A DNA stretch of 38,651 nt from Hyphomicrobiales bacterium (lineage in GTDB: Bacteria > Pseudomonadota > Alphaproteobacteria > Rhizobiales > Aestuariivirgaceae). This document shows, in pieces, positions 8,528-16,040 of this stretch. The position numbers were made by a program, and so were the translations under genes. The stretch is from the NCBI GenBank assembly GCA_016792825.1, contig JAEUMI010000167.1:1-38651 (forward strand), written 5' to 3'. The notes beneath the pieces are model-generated. The model was not told the DNA's origin. It saw nothing but the letters and a program-made list of their open reading frames with translations, and did no database searches. Each line of letters begins with the position of its first letter. The stretch's first letter is position 1.

Positions 8528-9772
8528 ATGAGGCAGTTTATGCGCCTCCTGTTGATCCCGGTTGTGTGCATTGTTGCCATGTTTTTCATTGGCTTCCCGC
8601 AATCCTATGCGGCGGGAGATGCCGTTGCCACCGGAACTCGGGTAGGCGGCAATGAGACCCGCACCCGCTTCGTCGCCGATATCTCCAAAACCGTGAATTT
8701 CAGCGTTTATGTGCTCCCCGATCCTTACCGGGTTGTTATCGACCTGCCGGATGTGACGTTCGACCTGCCGCCCGGCATTGGCCATAAGGTGCGGGGGCTG
8801 GTATCTCAGTACCGCTACGGCCTGGTTGAAGCGGGAAAATCCCGCATCGTTATTGACACCCACGGACCCGTTCTGATTGAAAAATCGTTTCTGGTGGAGC
8901 CGCAAACCGGCCAGCCAGCCCGTCTCGTCGTCGACCTGGTGAAAACCACGGAGCAGGCTTTCGTCAAGTCTTACAACGCCGAGCAGGCGAAAATCCAGAA
9001 GGACATGGCTGCCCTGTCGGTCCCTCCGGCTGATACGGCGGTCCCGGAAAAGAAAAAAATTCTGGGCATCAAGCGTGGCAAGAAAACCATCGTCCTCGAT
9101 CCCGGCCATGGCGGCATTGATCCCGGCGCCATCAGCCGTGCCGGCACGAAAGAGAAGGATGTGGTGCTTTCTTTCGCTAATGTCCTGCGCCAGGCCCTGC
9201 TGGCCAGCGGCAAATACAACGTCGTGATGACGCGCAGCGATGACCGTTTTGTAAGCCTGAAAAACCGGGTGACTGTTGCCCGGGAAAAAAACGCCGACCT
9301 GTTTCTCGCCATTCACGCCGATACCGTCAGGGGCCGGGATGCCCGCGGTGTTACGATCTACACCCTGTCCGACAAGGCTTCGGACGCCGAAGCGGAAGCC
9401 CTGGCCAAGCGCGAAAACCGCGCTGACATTATAGGCGGCCTCGATCTTGAGGCCGAAACCGAGGAAATCACTGACATCCTCATCGATCTCGCCCAGCGCG
9501 AGTCAAAGAACCATGCCATGTTCTTTTCCAAGAAGGCGGTCGCCCAGCTGCGGCCGCTGACCCTGATGACCGGAAAGCCATTGCGCTCCGCAGGCTTCAT
9601 GGTCCTGAAGGCGCCCGATGTTCCTTCGGTGCTGCTTGAACTCGGTTTTCTGTCCAGCAAGTCCGATGAAAAGCTGCTGACCTCCACCGTCTGGCAATCA
9701 AAAATCGCCAAGGCCTTTGCCACGGCGATTGACAGCTACTTTGCTACGGAAGTGGCCTCCACCGCCAATTGA
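8528..9772 (+). CDS. amiC: N-acetylmuramoyl-L-alanine amidase (AMIN + Amidase_3)
   Basis: This 414-residue exported zinc amidase cuts the amide bond between MurNAc and L-Ala in peptidoglycan during daughter-cell separation. It has a signal peptide (MRQFMRLLLIPVVCIVAMFFIGFPQSYA), an AMIN domain (about 35-140: TRFVADISKTVNFSVYVLPDPYRVVIDLPDV) for septal wall targeting, and an Amidase_3 domain (about 186-405). The zinc ligands are His194 (DPGHGG), Glu209 (TKEKDV) and His263 (LAIHAD), with catalytic Glu371 (LLELGFLS). The frame is open from 8396, but the ATG at 8528 directly precedes the signal peptide and has GGGGAAG upstream. In alphaproteobacteria amiC usually precedes mrcA, and here three extra genes lie between them. 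Confidence 0.94.
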   Translation: MRQFMRLLLIPVVCIVAMFFIGFPQSYAAGDAVATGTRVGGNETRTRFVADISKTVNFSVYVLPDPYRVVIDLPDVTFDLPPGIGHKVRGLVSQYRYGLVEAGKSRIVIDTHGPVLIEKSFLVEPQTGQPARLVVDLVKTTEQAFVKSYNAEQAKIQKDMAALSVPPADTAVPEKKKILGIKRGKKTIVLDPGHGGIDPGAISRAGTKEKDVVLSFANVLRQALLASGKYNVVMTRSDDRFVSLKNRVTVAREKNADLFLAIHADTVRGRDARGVTIYTLSDKASDAEAEALAKRENRADIIGGLDLEAETEEITDILIDLAQRESKNHAMFFSKKAVAQLRPLTLMTGKPLRSAGFMVLKAPDVPSVLLELGFLSSKSDEKLLTSTVWQSKIAKAFATAIDSYFATEVASTAN

Positions 9773-9773
9773 G

Positions 9774-10082
9774 CTAAGCCACGACAGGTCGGAGGAACGT
9801 GCGCTCCTCGCTCAGGATGAAGCGTTCGCGCTGGGCAAAGGCAAAGTTCGCCAGGCTTTCTTCGTCCACATGAAGCTGCATCCGGTAAGCTTCATAAGCC
9901 GCCAGACTGTCGCACGAGATCAGAGCCCAGGCGATATTGTTGGTACCTTCATGCGGCATGAAATACCCCAGCAGGTCGCCGCCGCAGCGCGGTATGATAC
10001 TGCTCCAGGCCCGAGCGTAGCGCTCGAATGCGTCCCGCTTGAACGGGTCGATCATATAGCGGATTTGAACGGTTACGGTCAT
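9774..10082 (-). CDS. NIPSNAP-family protein
   Basis: This 102-residue protein begins [48 protein letters not shown], the dimeric ferredoxin-like alpha-beta pattern of NIPSNAP domains, and ends with a basic segment after [17 protein letters not shown] proteins are small cytoplasmic proteins, mostly without an assigned reaction. The start ATG overlaps the stop of the upstream isocitrate-lyase-like gene as ATGA, so the two are translationally coupled and probably work together. Its stop lies one base from the amiC stop on the opposite strand, so the genes converge with no room for a terminator. Confidence 0.8.
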   Translation of the reverse strand: MTVTVQIRYMIDPFKRDAFERYARAWSSIIPRCGGDLLGYFMPHEGTNNIAWALISCDSLAAYEAYRMQLHVDEESLANFAFAQRERFILSEERTFLRPVVA

Positions 10083-10909
10083 CGAGGGTTTTCCTTCATG
10101 AGTTTGTTGATCTCGGCGGAAGGGAAAGCGTCTCTGGCAAAATCGAAGGTGCCGAAGTTCCTCATCTCGCGGGCGGCCCCTGCGACAGCGGCCAGTGCCA
10201 GCCGGCTCAGGGAGGAACCGACACTGACACGTTTCACCCCCGCATCTTCCAATTGCTTGAGCGAAAACACTGGCCCGCTCAATCCAGCCACCACATTCAC
10301 CGGGCGGCTGACTGCTGAACAGACTTCGCGAATTGCGTCAAGGCTTGGCAGGCCCGGCGCATAAAGCACGTCGGCCCCGGCCCTTTCGAAAGCCTGCAGG
10401 CGTTCGATTGTGTCATCAAGGTCAGGCCGTCCATGCAGGAAATTCTCAGCCCGCGCCGTCAGCGTGAAGTGAATGTTCTGCGCACAGGCAGCTTCCACCG
10501 CCGCTGAAATCCGTTCTGCCGCCAGATTGAGATCATAGATTGGCTTGTCTCGGTCTCCGCTCGCGTCCTCGATTGACCCGCCAACAAGTCCGGCGGAAGC
10601 AGCAAGCTGAATTGTTTCGGCAACTTTGTCAGGGGAATGCCCAAATCCGTTTTCCAGATCAGCTGAAACTGGAAGATGAGTTGCCTGCACAATGGCGCGG
10701 GCGTTCGCCAGGGTTTCTTCGCGGCTGGCGGCTCCGTCATTGCGGCCCAGGGCGAATGCCAGCCCTGCACTGGTCGTTGCCAGTGCTTCAAATCCCAAAT
10801 GCGTCAGGATTTTAGCGGTGCCCGCATCCCAGGGATTGGGAATGAGAAAGGCACCGGAGCGGGTGTGAAGGGCGCGGAATGCAAGGGCTTTGCTGGCTTG
10901 GTCGGACAT
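10079..10909 (-). CDS. Isocitrate lyase / PEP mutase family enzyme
   Basis: The 276-residue product is a TIM-barrel enzyme of the ICL/PEP-mutase superfamily, which forms or breaks C-C or P-C bonds next to a carboxylate using Mg2+. It shows the substrate-loop region [13 protein letters not shown], the metal-binding [11 protein letters not shown] (Asp84, Glu86) and GSIEDASGD (Glu114, Asp115). It lacks the KKCGH or KRCGH catalytic loop of isocitrate and methylisocitrate lyases and the EDK signature of PEP mutase. It therefore belongs to the broad uncharacterised branch, and substrate and reaction are unknown. GAGGAG precedes the ATG. It is first in a two-gene unit with the NIPSNAP gene and is transcribed away from a winged-helix regulator. 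Confidence 0.87.
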   Translation of the reverse strand: MSDQASKALAFRALHTRSGAFLIPNPWDAGTAKILTHLGFEALATTSAGLAFALGRNDGAASREETLANARAIVQATHLPVSADLENGFGHSPDKVAETIQLAASAGLVGGSIEDASGDRDKPIYDLNLAAERISAAVEAACAQNIHFTLTARAENFLHGRPDLDDTIERLQAFERAGADVLYAPGLPSLDAIREVCSAVSRPVNVVAGLSGPVFSLKQLEDAGVKRVSVGSSLSRLALAAVAGAAREMRNFGTFDFARDAFPSAEINKLMKENPR

Positions 10910-10960
10910 GGGGCAGGCTCCTCAAAATGTTGAAGTGTTCTATTCCCGGTGAACCTCTTA

Positions 10961-10984
10961 ATGCTACGGTGATGACCGTAGCAT
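10961..10984. promoter_or_regulatory. Operator-like perfect palindrome between divergent genes
   Basis: ATGCTACGGT (10961-10970) and ACCGTAGCAT (10975-10984) are exact reverse complements separated by GATG. The 24-bp element lies in the 125-bp gap between the isocitrate-lyase-like gene and the divergent winged-helix regulator gene. Position and symmetry are what a dimeric ArsR-type repressor needs to control itself and the neighbouring pair. No experiment or exact family consensus is behind the assignment. Confidence 0.65.
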
Positions 10985-11034
10985 GCACGATGAATGACGT
11001 GTTACGGCTGTAGAAATCTGGTGGAGAAAGCCCC

Positions 11035-11739
11035 ATGGCTCATATTGTCAGCATAGCGGAAATTGCTGCCCTGGTCGGGGATCCGACCCGGGCAAATATG
11101 CTGGAAGCGATGCTGGACCGCCGGGCGCTCACCGCAAGGGAACTGGCATTGCGCGCCGGCATCGCGCCGCAAACTGCCAGCGGACATCTTTCCAAAATGA
11201 TCACCGCGGGACTCATCACAATGGAACGGCATGGCCGCCATCACTACCACTCATTGGCCTCATCCGAGATCGCACGCATGCTCGAAGGCCTGCAGCAGGT
11301 GGCTTCAACCCAGAACATCAAGCACGCCGGGCGCACCATGCGCACCGGTCCGCGCGATGCCGCCATGCGTGTCGCCCGCGGATGCTACGATCACATGGCC
11401 GGCCACCTCGCGGTGAGCGTCAGCGATGCAATGCTGGGCCGGGGGCAGATTGAATTCGAAGGCGATGGCGGCAGAGTAACAGAATCCGGCAAATTGTTTC
11501 TCGACAGGTTCGGCATCGATCTTGCCGGCACAAGACACTCGAAGCGCGTCTTCTGCAGGCCCTGCCTCGACTGGAGCGAAAGACGCTATCATCTCGCAGG
11601 TGCTGTGGGCGCTGCCCTGCTGCAGCGGACCCTGGAGCTGAAATGGGTGAAACGCCAGGACAACACCAGGGCGCTGGCCATTACCCGGGCTGGGCAGGAA
11701 GGCTTCCGCAAGACTTTTGGCATAGAACTGGCCATTTAG
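11035..11739 (+). CDS. ArsR-type winged-helix transcriptional regulator
   Basis: The 234-residue protein begins with an ArsR-like winged helix (about 5-85). IAALVGDPTRANMLEAMLDRRALTARELALRAGIAPQTASGHLSKMITAGLITMERHGRHHYHSL contains the recognition helix near 45-60 and the wing near 70-78. The C-terminal half (about 100-234) is an uncharacterised domain with CRPCLDWSERRYHLAGAVGAALL, a Cys-x2-Cys pair that might sense metal or redox, though its role is unknown. GGTGGAG precedes the ATG. It is divergent from the isocitrate-lyase-like/NIPSNAP pair, with a perfect palindrome between them, so local repression of that pair is the simplest reading. Confidence 0.86.
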   Translation: MAHIVSIAEIAALVGDPTRANMLEAMLDRRALTARELALRAGIAPQTASGHLSKMITAGLITMERHGRHHYHSLASSEIARMLEGLQQVASTQNIKHAGRTMRTGPRDAAMRVARGCYDHMAGHLAVSVSDAMLGRGQIEFEGDGGRVTESGKLFLDRFGIDLAGTRHSKRVFCRPCLDWSERRYHLAGAVGAALLQRTLELKWVKRQDNTRALAITRAGQEGFRKTFGIELAI

Positions 11740-11757
11740 CAGGTGCTTTGCGCCTGC
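11739..11757 (+). terminator. Weak stem-loop at the end of the regulator gene
   Basis: GCAGGTGC and GCGCCTGC can form an 8-bp stem (one G-U pair) around a TTT loop, starting on the last base of the regulator's stop codon. No U-rich tract follows, so this is at best a weak or factor-dependent 3' end before mrcA. Confidence 0.25.
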
Positions 11758-11791
11758 CTATCCTTGGCCATATTCCAAGCCTAGCAAGGGC

Positions 11792-11804
11792 CACATGGCA
11801 TGTG
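11792..11804. promoter_or_regulatory. Short palindrome upstream of mrcA
   Basis: CACATG-G-CATGTG is a perfect 6+6 palindrome 48 bases before the mrcA start, in the 112-bp gap after the regulator gene. It could be a protein-binding site in the mrcA promoter region. No matching regulator is evident, and a palindrome of this size may be chance. Confidence 0.25.
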
Positions 11805-11851
11805 CTATCGCCAGCAGGAGATAGTGACGGAATCGGATCAATAATTCTGCG

Positions 11852-14353
11852 ATGTTAAGATTTTTAGGATGGCTCTTCGGAGCTGGGTTCATGATTTTCC
11901 TGGGCCTCTCGGGGGCTCTGGCTTATGTGATTTGGGATGTGTCCAAAGGCCTTCCGGATTACAAGCAACTGGCCTCCTATGAGCCCCCCGTCATGTCGCG
12001 CATCCATGCCGCCGATGGTTCGCTGCTTGCTGAATATGCAAACGAGCGGCGCCTGTTCATTCCTATCAATTCCGTCCCCAAGAGGCTGATCCAGGCTTAC
12101 ATTTCTGCGGAAGACAAAACCTTTTTCACTCACGGCGGCCTTGACTGGCGCGGCATTGCGGCCGCCGGCCTGCGCTACTTCCAGGTCAAGCTGACCGGCA
12201 AGGGACAGATCGTCGGGGCATCCACCATTACCCAGCAGGTGGCCAAGAACTTTCTCCTCAGCAATGAGCAGACGATCGAACGCAAGCTGCGCGAGGCCAT
12301 CATCGTCCAGCGTATTGAAGCCGCCTTTACCAAGGATCAGATTATAGAGCTTTATCTGAACGACATATTCCTTGGCCTGAACTCCTACGGCATTGCCGCG
12401 GCCTCGCTGAATTATTTCGGCAAGTCGCTGACCGAGCTTTCCCTGGATGAAATGGCTTATCTAGCGGCCTTGCCCAAGGGTCCCAACAACTATCACCCGT
12501 TCCGGCACAAGGATCGCGCCATCGAGCGGCGCAACTGGGTGCTCCAGCAGATGCTGGAAAATGACTACATCACCCAAGCTGAATTTGACGATGCCACCAA
12601 GAAGCCGCTGGTCGTCAGCCCGCGCCCTTTTGGCGCCCAGCTCTTTGCCGCTGAATCCTTTGCCGAGGAAGTGCGCCGCGAACTGGCCCAGATGTACGGC
12701 AAGGACACGCTTGGCAAGGGCGGGCTTTCGGTTCGCACTACCCTTGATCCAAAACTGCAGATCTATGCCAGGCAGGCCCTGGCGAGAGGCCTCATTGCCT
12801 TCGACCGCAGGCGCGGATTTCGCGGGCCGGTCAAGAAAGTCGAAGTTCAGGGCGACTGGGGTCTTCTCCTTGCAAAGCCCCGGGTTCCCGCCGACGTGGC
12901 GCCTTGGCGTCTGGCGGTTGTCACCGAGGTGAATGAGCAGCAGGCAACCATTGGCCTGCAGCCAAAACTGCTGCCCGATGGCAAGCTGGAAGAGGCGCGC
13001 GAAACCGGCACGGTTCCCGCAGCGCTCCTGGGCTGGGCCCGGGCCTATGTGGATGGTACGGAGCTCGGTCCCAAAGTCGAAAAGGCAACTGAAGTTTTGG
13101 CGGTGGGCGACGTTGTCTATGTGGCTCCAAGCAGTCAGGAAGGCCAATGGCATCTGGTGCAGATGCCTGATGTGGAGGGCGCCCTTGTCGCAATGGACCC
13201 ACATACTGGCCGCGTGCTTTCCATGGTCGGCGGCTTCTCCTACGGCAATAGCCAGTTCAACCGCGCTGTTCAGGCCATGCGCCAGCCGGGTTCTGCCTTT
13301 AAGCCGGTTGCTTATGCCGCAGCACTGGATAACGGCTATACGCCGTCGTCCGTCGTGCTCGATGCCGCTGTTGAATACCAGCTGCCGAATGGCGAAGTGT
13401 GGAAGCCAAAGAATTATCAGGACAAGTTTTTCGGCCCCTCGACGCTGCGCCGCGGTATTGAGCAATCGCGCAACGTGATGACCGTGCGCCTCGCCGATGA
13501 TCTCGGCATGACCAAGATCGTTGACCTTGCCCAGCGCCTGGGCCTCTACGACAAGATGCCCCTGCAACTGTCCATGGCCCTGGGGGCGGGCGAAACGACC
13601 CTGATGAAAATGACCACCGCCTACAGCATCTTCGCGAACGGCGGCAAGAAGGTTCAGGCAACCCTGATCGACCGCGTGCAGGACCGTTACGGCCGCACGA
13701 TTTTCCGATATGACAAAAGGGATTGCAGTTTCTGTCAGCAGGAATCCTATACCGCAAACAGCGCCGAACCCGAACTCATCGACGTCCGTGAACAGGTCAT
13801 GAGCCCCTATACGGCCTATCAGATTACCTCGATGATGGAAGGCGTTGTCCAGCGCGGAACCGGCAAGAAACTTCAAATCGTGGGCAAGCCCGTGGCCGGA
13901 AAGACCGGCACCTCCAATGAGGAAAAGGACGCGTGGTTCATTGGCTATACGCCTGATCTTGCGGTGGGTGTGTATGTGGGCTACGACACGCCCAAGCCCA
14001 TGGGCAAAAGGCGCACCGGCGGCGAATTGGCCGCTCCCATCGTCGCCGATTTCATGCGCCTGGCCCTCCGCGAACAGCCGGCCACGCCCTTCCGCGTACC
14101 GCGCGCCATTGAGCTCATTCCGATTGATGCCAATACGGGACAGCGGGCGATCTATGGCGAGGAGGGCGTCATTCTCGAGGCCTTCAAGCCCGGTGAGGAG
14201 CCCGCCGGTTCGACGACAATCATCGGCGAGGATTTGGCCTCTGTCACGACCGAGTCCATCTATGGCGCCGGCCAGCAGCTCGTGCCGCCCGCCGATAGCG
14301 AACAGTCCGTGGAAGAAGGCGGGTTGACGACAGGCACCGGCGGCCTCTATTGA
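11852..14353 (+). CDS. mrcA: Penicillin-binding protein 1A (bifunctional)
   Basis: This 833-residue class A PBP polymerises and cross-links peptidoglycan at the periplasmic face of the inner membrane. A single N-terminal membrane anchor spans about residues 5-28. The GT51 domain follows, with catalytic Glu87 in AEDKTFFTHGGLDW and the GASTITQQVAKN motif (122-133). An OB-like linker region (about 320-430) precedes the transpeptidase domain, with SAFK (Ser481-Lys484), SRN (539-541) and KTGTS (684-688). A Cys pair, CSFC at 625-628, lies in the loop before the KTG strand. The start is ATG with a poor ribosome site. prfB begins 33 bases downstream on the same strand, as is usual in alphaproteobacteria. 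Confidence 0.96.
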   Translation: MLRFLGWLFGAGFMIFLGLSGALAYVIWDVSKGLPDYKQLASYEPPVMSRIHAADGSLLAEYANERRLFIPINSVPKRLIQAYISAEDKTFFTHGGLDWRGIAAAGLRYFQVKLTGKGQIVGASTITQQVAKNFLLSNEQTIERKLREAIIVQRIEAAFTKDQIIELYLNDIFLGLNSYGIAAASLNYFGKSLTELSLDEMAYLAALPKGPNNYHPFRHKDRAIERRNWVLQQMLENDYITQAEFDDATKKPLVVSPRPFGAQLFAAESFAEEVRRELAQMYGKDTLGKGGLSVRTTLDPKLQIYARQALARGLIAFDRRRGFRGPVKKVEVQGDWGLLLAKPRVPADVAPWRLAVVTEVNEQQATIGLQPKLLPDGKLEEARETGTVPAALLGWARAYVDGTELGPKVEKATEVLAVGDVVYVAPSSQEGQWHLVQMPDVEGALVAMDPHTGRVLSMVGGFSYGNSQFNRAVQAMRQPGSAFKPVAYAAALDNGYTPSSVVLDAAVEYQLPNGEVWKPKNYQDKFFGPSTLRRGIEQSRNVMTVRLADDLGMTKIVDLAQRLGLYDKMPLQLSMALGAGETTLMKMTTAYSIFANGGKKVQATLIDRVQDRYGRTIFRYDKRDCSFCQQESYTANSAEPELIDVREQVMSPYTAYQITSMMEGVVQRGTGKKLQIVGKPVAGKTGTSNEEKDAWFIGYTPDLAVGVYVGYDTPKPMGKRRTGGELAAPIVADFMRLALREQPATPFRVPRAIELIPIDANTGQRAIYGEEGVILEAFKPGEEPAGSTTIIGEDLASVTTESIYGAGQQLVPPADSEQSVEEGGLTTGTGGLY

Positions 14354-14386
14354 GCCCCACCAAACCAATCTGAAAGCTGTTCACTT

Positions 14387-15518
14387 ATGCGCGCTGAAAC
14401 CGTCAAAGTCGTCGAAGAGATGAAGCAGTCCATTGGATTGCTGAGGAGGCATCTTTGACTGGGATTCCGCTATTCGCCAGCTCGCCGAGCTGAACGCCCG
14501 GTCGGAAGATCCCAATCTTTGGAACGACCCGCAGAAGGCCCAGGAAGTGATGCGCAAGCGCCAGGACCTGGATGCGCGCATTTCATCCGTTTTGCGCCTC
14601 GAGCAAACCATTGAAGACAATGTGGGCCTGATTGAACTTGGTGAATTAGAAGGTGACCACGCCATCGTCAGCGAGGCGGAGAAATCCCTCACCAAACTCC
14701 AGTTGGAAGTGGCCGAGCAGGAACTTGAAACACTTCTTTCCGGCGAGGCGGATGGCAACGACAGCTACTTGCAGATCAATGCCGGCGCTGGCGGCACCGA
14801 AAGCCAGGACTGGGCTTCGATGCTGATGCGCATGTATACGCGCTGGGCCAACCAGAACAAGTTCAAGGTCTCCGTGCTCGACGAGCACGCCGGGGAAGAG
14901 GCGGGCATCAAGTCATGCACTCTCGAAATCAAGGGCCACAATGCATATGGAAAATTGAAAACCGAATCCGGCGTACATCGTCTGGTCCGCATCTCGCCCT
15001 ATGATTCGAACGCCAGGCGCCACACCTCTTTCGCCTCCGTCTGGGCCTATCCGGTAATCGACGACAATATCGATATCCAGGTCAACGAGAGTGAATGCAA
15101 GATCGACACCTACCGCGCCTCGGGGGCCGGCGGCCAGCACGTCAATACAACTGACTCGGCGGTGCGCATTACTCATTTACCCACCGGCATTGTCGTGGCC
15201 TGCCAGGCCGAGCGGTCCCAGCACAAGAACCGGGCCACCGCCTGGAAAATGCTGAAGGCTCGTCTTTACGAGCGCGAATTGCAGATGCAGCAGGAGAAGA
15301 TCGACGCAGTCAACGCCAAGAAAACCGATATTGGCTGGGGCCACCAGATCCGCTCATATGTTCTGCAACCCTATCAGTTGGTCAAGGATTTGCGCACCGG
15401 CTACACCAGCACCAATCCCGCCGCCGTGCTGGATGGCGGTCTTGACGACTTCATCCAGGCCTCATTGGCCAAGCGCGTGCAAGGCCTGGATTCCGAAGTC
15501 ATTGAAGATATTGATTAG
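14387..15518 (+). CDS. prfB: Peptide chain release factor 2 (programmed +1 frameshift)
   Basis: RF2 releases peptides at UGA and UAA codons. It is split over two frames. ATG 14387 opens a 23-codon segment ([23 protein letters not shown]) that ends at TGA 14456-14458. Reading resumes in the +1 frame at GAC 14457, giving [25 protein letters not shown] and on to TAG-free sequence ending at TAG-type stop 15516-15518, about 376 residues in total. RF2 landmarks are [14 protein letters not shown] (the tripeptide region, SPY in place of SPF) and [11 protein letters not shown] (GGQ catalytic loop). A simple gene finder would start at the internal ATG 14547 and lose about 53 residues. Confidence 0.95.
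14444..14459 (+). promoter_or_regulatory. prfB: prfB recoding site (SD-like element + CTT TGA C)
   Basis: AGGAGGCATCTTTGAC holds every part of the classical RF2 autoregulatory frameshift site. An internal Shine-Dalgarno-like AGGAGG lies three bases before the slippery CTT, followed by the in-frame TGA and then C. When RF2 is scarce, TGA is read slowly and the ribosome slips +1 to GAC. When it is plentiful, translation stops after 23 codons. The E. coli site has the same CTT-TGA-C core with the same three-base spacing. Confidence 0.95.
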
Positions 15519-15527
15519 CGCCGGAAT

Positions 15528-16040
15528 TTAAACCGGCCTGACAACCTTGAGGGGCCGGAAAGGCTCGTCGGGGTTTTCGGCGAAGTAATTGACCTGGCCT
15601 ATGGCCAGATTCGGGGCAGGGCGCGCCTTGCCGTCGGCTGGAGGTGGCTCCTGATGCGCTTGCCCGTCGGCCAGGGGATTTTCAGCCCGGCTGATCATGC
15701 CGTAAATATTGGCGCCATTCTCGATGGAAATCGTCTCGTTAAGAATATCGCCTTCCACCTGCGCGCCCGCATACAGATTGACATGAAGACCGCGGATCGG
15801 CCCCATCACCCGGCCGCGAATGAAAATCTCTTCCGCCACCAGCTCACCTTGGACAAAGCCGTTCATGTCGACCACGCAGGATTTTGCCCGCACCGCACCA
15901 AAAACCGTGCCGTCAATATGAAGCTCTCCGGCCGCCGTGATATTGCCCTCGATGGTCACATCCTGGGCAACGATCGACGGCCCCGAATTCGAAGGGGCGG
16001 CGGTTCCGTTAGTTGAGGGTTTCGAGCGCTTGAAGATCAT
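15528..16040 (-). CDS. Bactofilin family protein
   Basis: This 170-residue cytoskeletal protein assembles without nucleotide into filaments that position cell-wall enzymes. The central beta-helix domain (about 30-125) shows the repeating pattern VTIEGNITAAGELHIDGTVFGAVRAKSCVVDMNGFVQGELVAEEIFIRGRVMGPIRG. The tail is Pro-rich and disordered. I chose ATG 16038-16040 (MIFKRSKPS). A TTG at 16068-16070 would add ten residues, and neither has a clear ribosome site. The start lies inside the end of the M23 peptidase gene (32-bp overlap in another frame), which suggests coupled translation. Bactofilins paired with M23 endopeptidases are a recurrent functional pair in alphaproteobacteria. Confidence 0.9.
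   Translation of the reverse strand: MIFKRSKPSTNGTAAPSNSGPSIVAQDVTIEGNITAAGELHIDGTVFGAVRAKSCVVDMNGFVQGELVAEEIFIRGRVMGPIRGLHVNLYAGAQVEGDILNETISIENGANIYGMISRAENPLADGQAHQEPPPADGKARPAPNLAIGQVNYFAENPDEPFRPLKVVRPV

Noticed and set aside
8164-8589. A 141-codon open frame on the minus strand between rne and amiC
   Set aside because: It overlaps the amiC start and signal-peptide region, has no recognisable motif and no family-like composition. The interval reads better as a leader and promoter region.
11739-11757. Strong rho-independent terminator after the winged-helix regulator gene
   Set aside because: The stem exists but no T-rich tract follows, so it is listed only as a weak candidate.
12461-14368. 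A 635-codon open frame antisense to mrcA
   Set aside because: The mrcA frame has all catalytic motifs. The antisense frame is a by-product of high-GC codon usage and shows no domain.
14456-14458. Premature stop making prfB a pseudogene
   Set aside because: The TGA is in the exact recoding context AGGAGG-N3-CTT-TGA-C, and the +1 frame continues as intact RF2.
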